This document shows positions 36,661 through 37,487 of a DNA stretch of 37,487 nt, in pieces (the first letter of the stretch is position 1; each line of letters begins with the position of its first letter). The notes under the pieces are model-generated. The model ran no database searches. It saw only the letters and a program-made list of their open reading frames with translations, and was not told the origin of the DNA. Made by a program: the position numbers and the translations under genes. Origin of the DNA: an uncultured Nitrosospira sp. (GTDB taxonomy: Bacteria > Nitrospirota > Nitrospiria > Nitrospirales > Nitrospiraceae); the NCBI GenBank assembly GCA_900696505.1, contig CAADGJ010000222.1, positions 1 through 37,487 on the forward strand, in the 5' to 3' direction.

Positions 36661-37487
36661 GCGCAACAAAGTGTGGTGGATGACGTTCGTGTATCAGGGG
36701 TGGCAAATCCGGCGGAGCACCGAATGTACGGACCGCCGACTCGCCGAAGCGGTGCTTGGAAAGATCAAGGTCAAGTTGGTCGAAGGTCGCTATTTCGATC
36801 GCCTCGAAGAACAAGAACGGACCTTTGAAGAAATGGTCGAGCGTTACGTGGCTGAGCGAGTGGTGGGAGCTAGTCGTCATGGCGAGCGACGGGCGCGAGC
36901 CGTCCTGGCTCACCTTCTACCGGTGTTTGGCAAAAAGACCTTAGTTCAGGTCACGCCGAAGGAGATTGCCGCGTACAAGTGGAAACGGCAACAAGCAGGA
37001 GCAGCCCCGGCGACCATCGTGAAGGAATTGGCCTTGATGAAGACTGCTTTCAATATCGCCATTCGAGAGTGGGAATGGTGCCGTGACAATCCGGTGTGCC
37101 GAGTGTCGATGGGCAAGGTGAATAATGCTCGCGTCCGGTACTGCGATGACGAGACCTTGGCGAGGATTTACCAAGCCTGCCCGACGTGGCTGCAACCAAT
37201 CGTCATGCTGGCACGCTATACCGGCCTGCGCCGGGAAAACGTGGTGTGTTTGCAGTGGGAGCAAGTCGATATGGCCCGGGGATTGATCCTATTGGATCAC
37301 ACGAAGAACGGGGATCGTTTAGGCATTCCTCTGTGTGATCCTGCGATGAGGACTCTAGAATCCGTGAGACCATCACGACCACTCGCAAGTGGCCCTGTGT
37401 TCCTGCAACACACTGCGGACAGGGAGCCGGTGACACCGGATATGGTCACGACGGCCTTTCGGCGCGCCTGCGAATCGGTAGGCGTGA
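36647..37487 (+). CDS. Tyrosine recombinase / integrase, truncated by window end
   Basis: AAGGAGG then ATG: MGLFKRNKVWWMTFVYQGWQIRRSTECTDRRLAEAVLGKIK...; box I LARYTGLRRENVVCLQWEQVD. Confidence 0.9.
   Translation, partial: MGLFKRNKVWWMTFVYQGWQIRRSTECTDRRLAEAVLGKIKVKLVEGRYFDRLEEQERTFEEMVERYVAERVVGASRHGERRARAVLAHLLPVFGKKTLVQVTPKEIAAYKWKRQQAGAAPATIVKELALMKTAFNIAIREWEWCRDNPVCRVSMGKVNNARVRYCDDETLARIYQACPTWLQPIVMLARYTGLRRENVVCLQWEQVDMARGLILLDHTKNGDRLGIPLCDPAMRTLESVRPSRPLASGPVFLQHTADREPVTPDMVTTAFRRACESVGV

Noticed and set aside
1-37487. CRISPR arrays, rRNA genes, known defence systems
   Set aside because: No regularly spaced repeats, no rRNA-like segments, and no recognisable Cas, RM, TA or abortive-infection genes on reading.

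Overview
The window looks like Nitrospira-type chromosome (taxonomic guess from gene style) followed by the left part of an integrated element. Left part (1 to ~20.7 kb): the 3' end of a TolC-like gene, two tandem ABC exporters with degenerate NBDs, a 4-helix-bundle membrane protein, an RluF-type pseudouridine synthase, a polyamine cluster (pyruvoyl arginine decarboxylase, agmatinase, deoxyhypusine-synthase-like protein), an aldehyde dehydrogenase, a DsbA-like protein, a ZIP transporter, an O-methyltransferase, a truncated glycosyltransferase, a NarL/HisKA_3 two-component pair, a DUF3015 protein, an acyltransferase-3 protein and RidA. At 20938..20981 there is an orphan 3' half of a tRNA-Glu. 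This fits the attachment-site copy of an island that runs to a tyrosine integrase cut by the window end (36647 onward). The island carries a decayed IS3-family element, small secreted and membrane proteins, YihY/BrkB, PsiE-like and AI-2E permeases, an MlaC-like gene with an in-frame amber codon, a Crp/Fnr regulator, and a frameshifted Rep_trans gene preceded by an oriT/dso-like hairpin. Main finding: five copies of a 16-bp dyad (TGAGCAAT-N-TTGANCA), all on the minus strand, each 21-22 bp from a -10-like hexamer. This is the geometry of class II Crp/Fnr promoters (centre about -41.5) and suggests an undescribed island regulon. Unlisted microproteins (32 and 27 aa, single TM, strong Shine-Dalgarno) were also found by reading intergenic DNA. 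No CRISPR array was seen.
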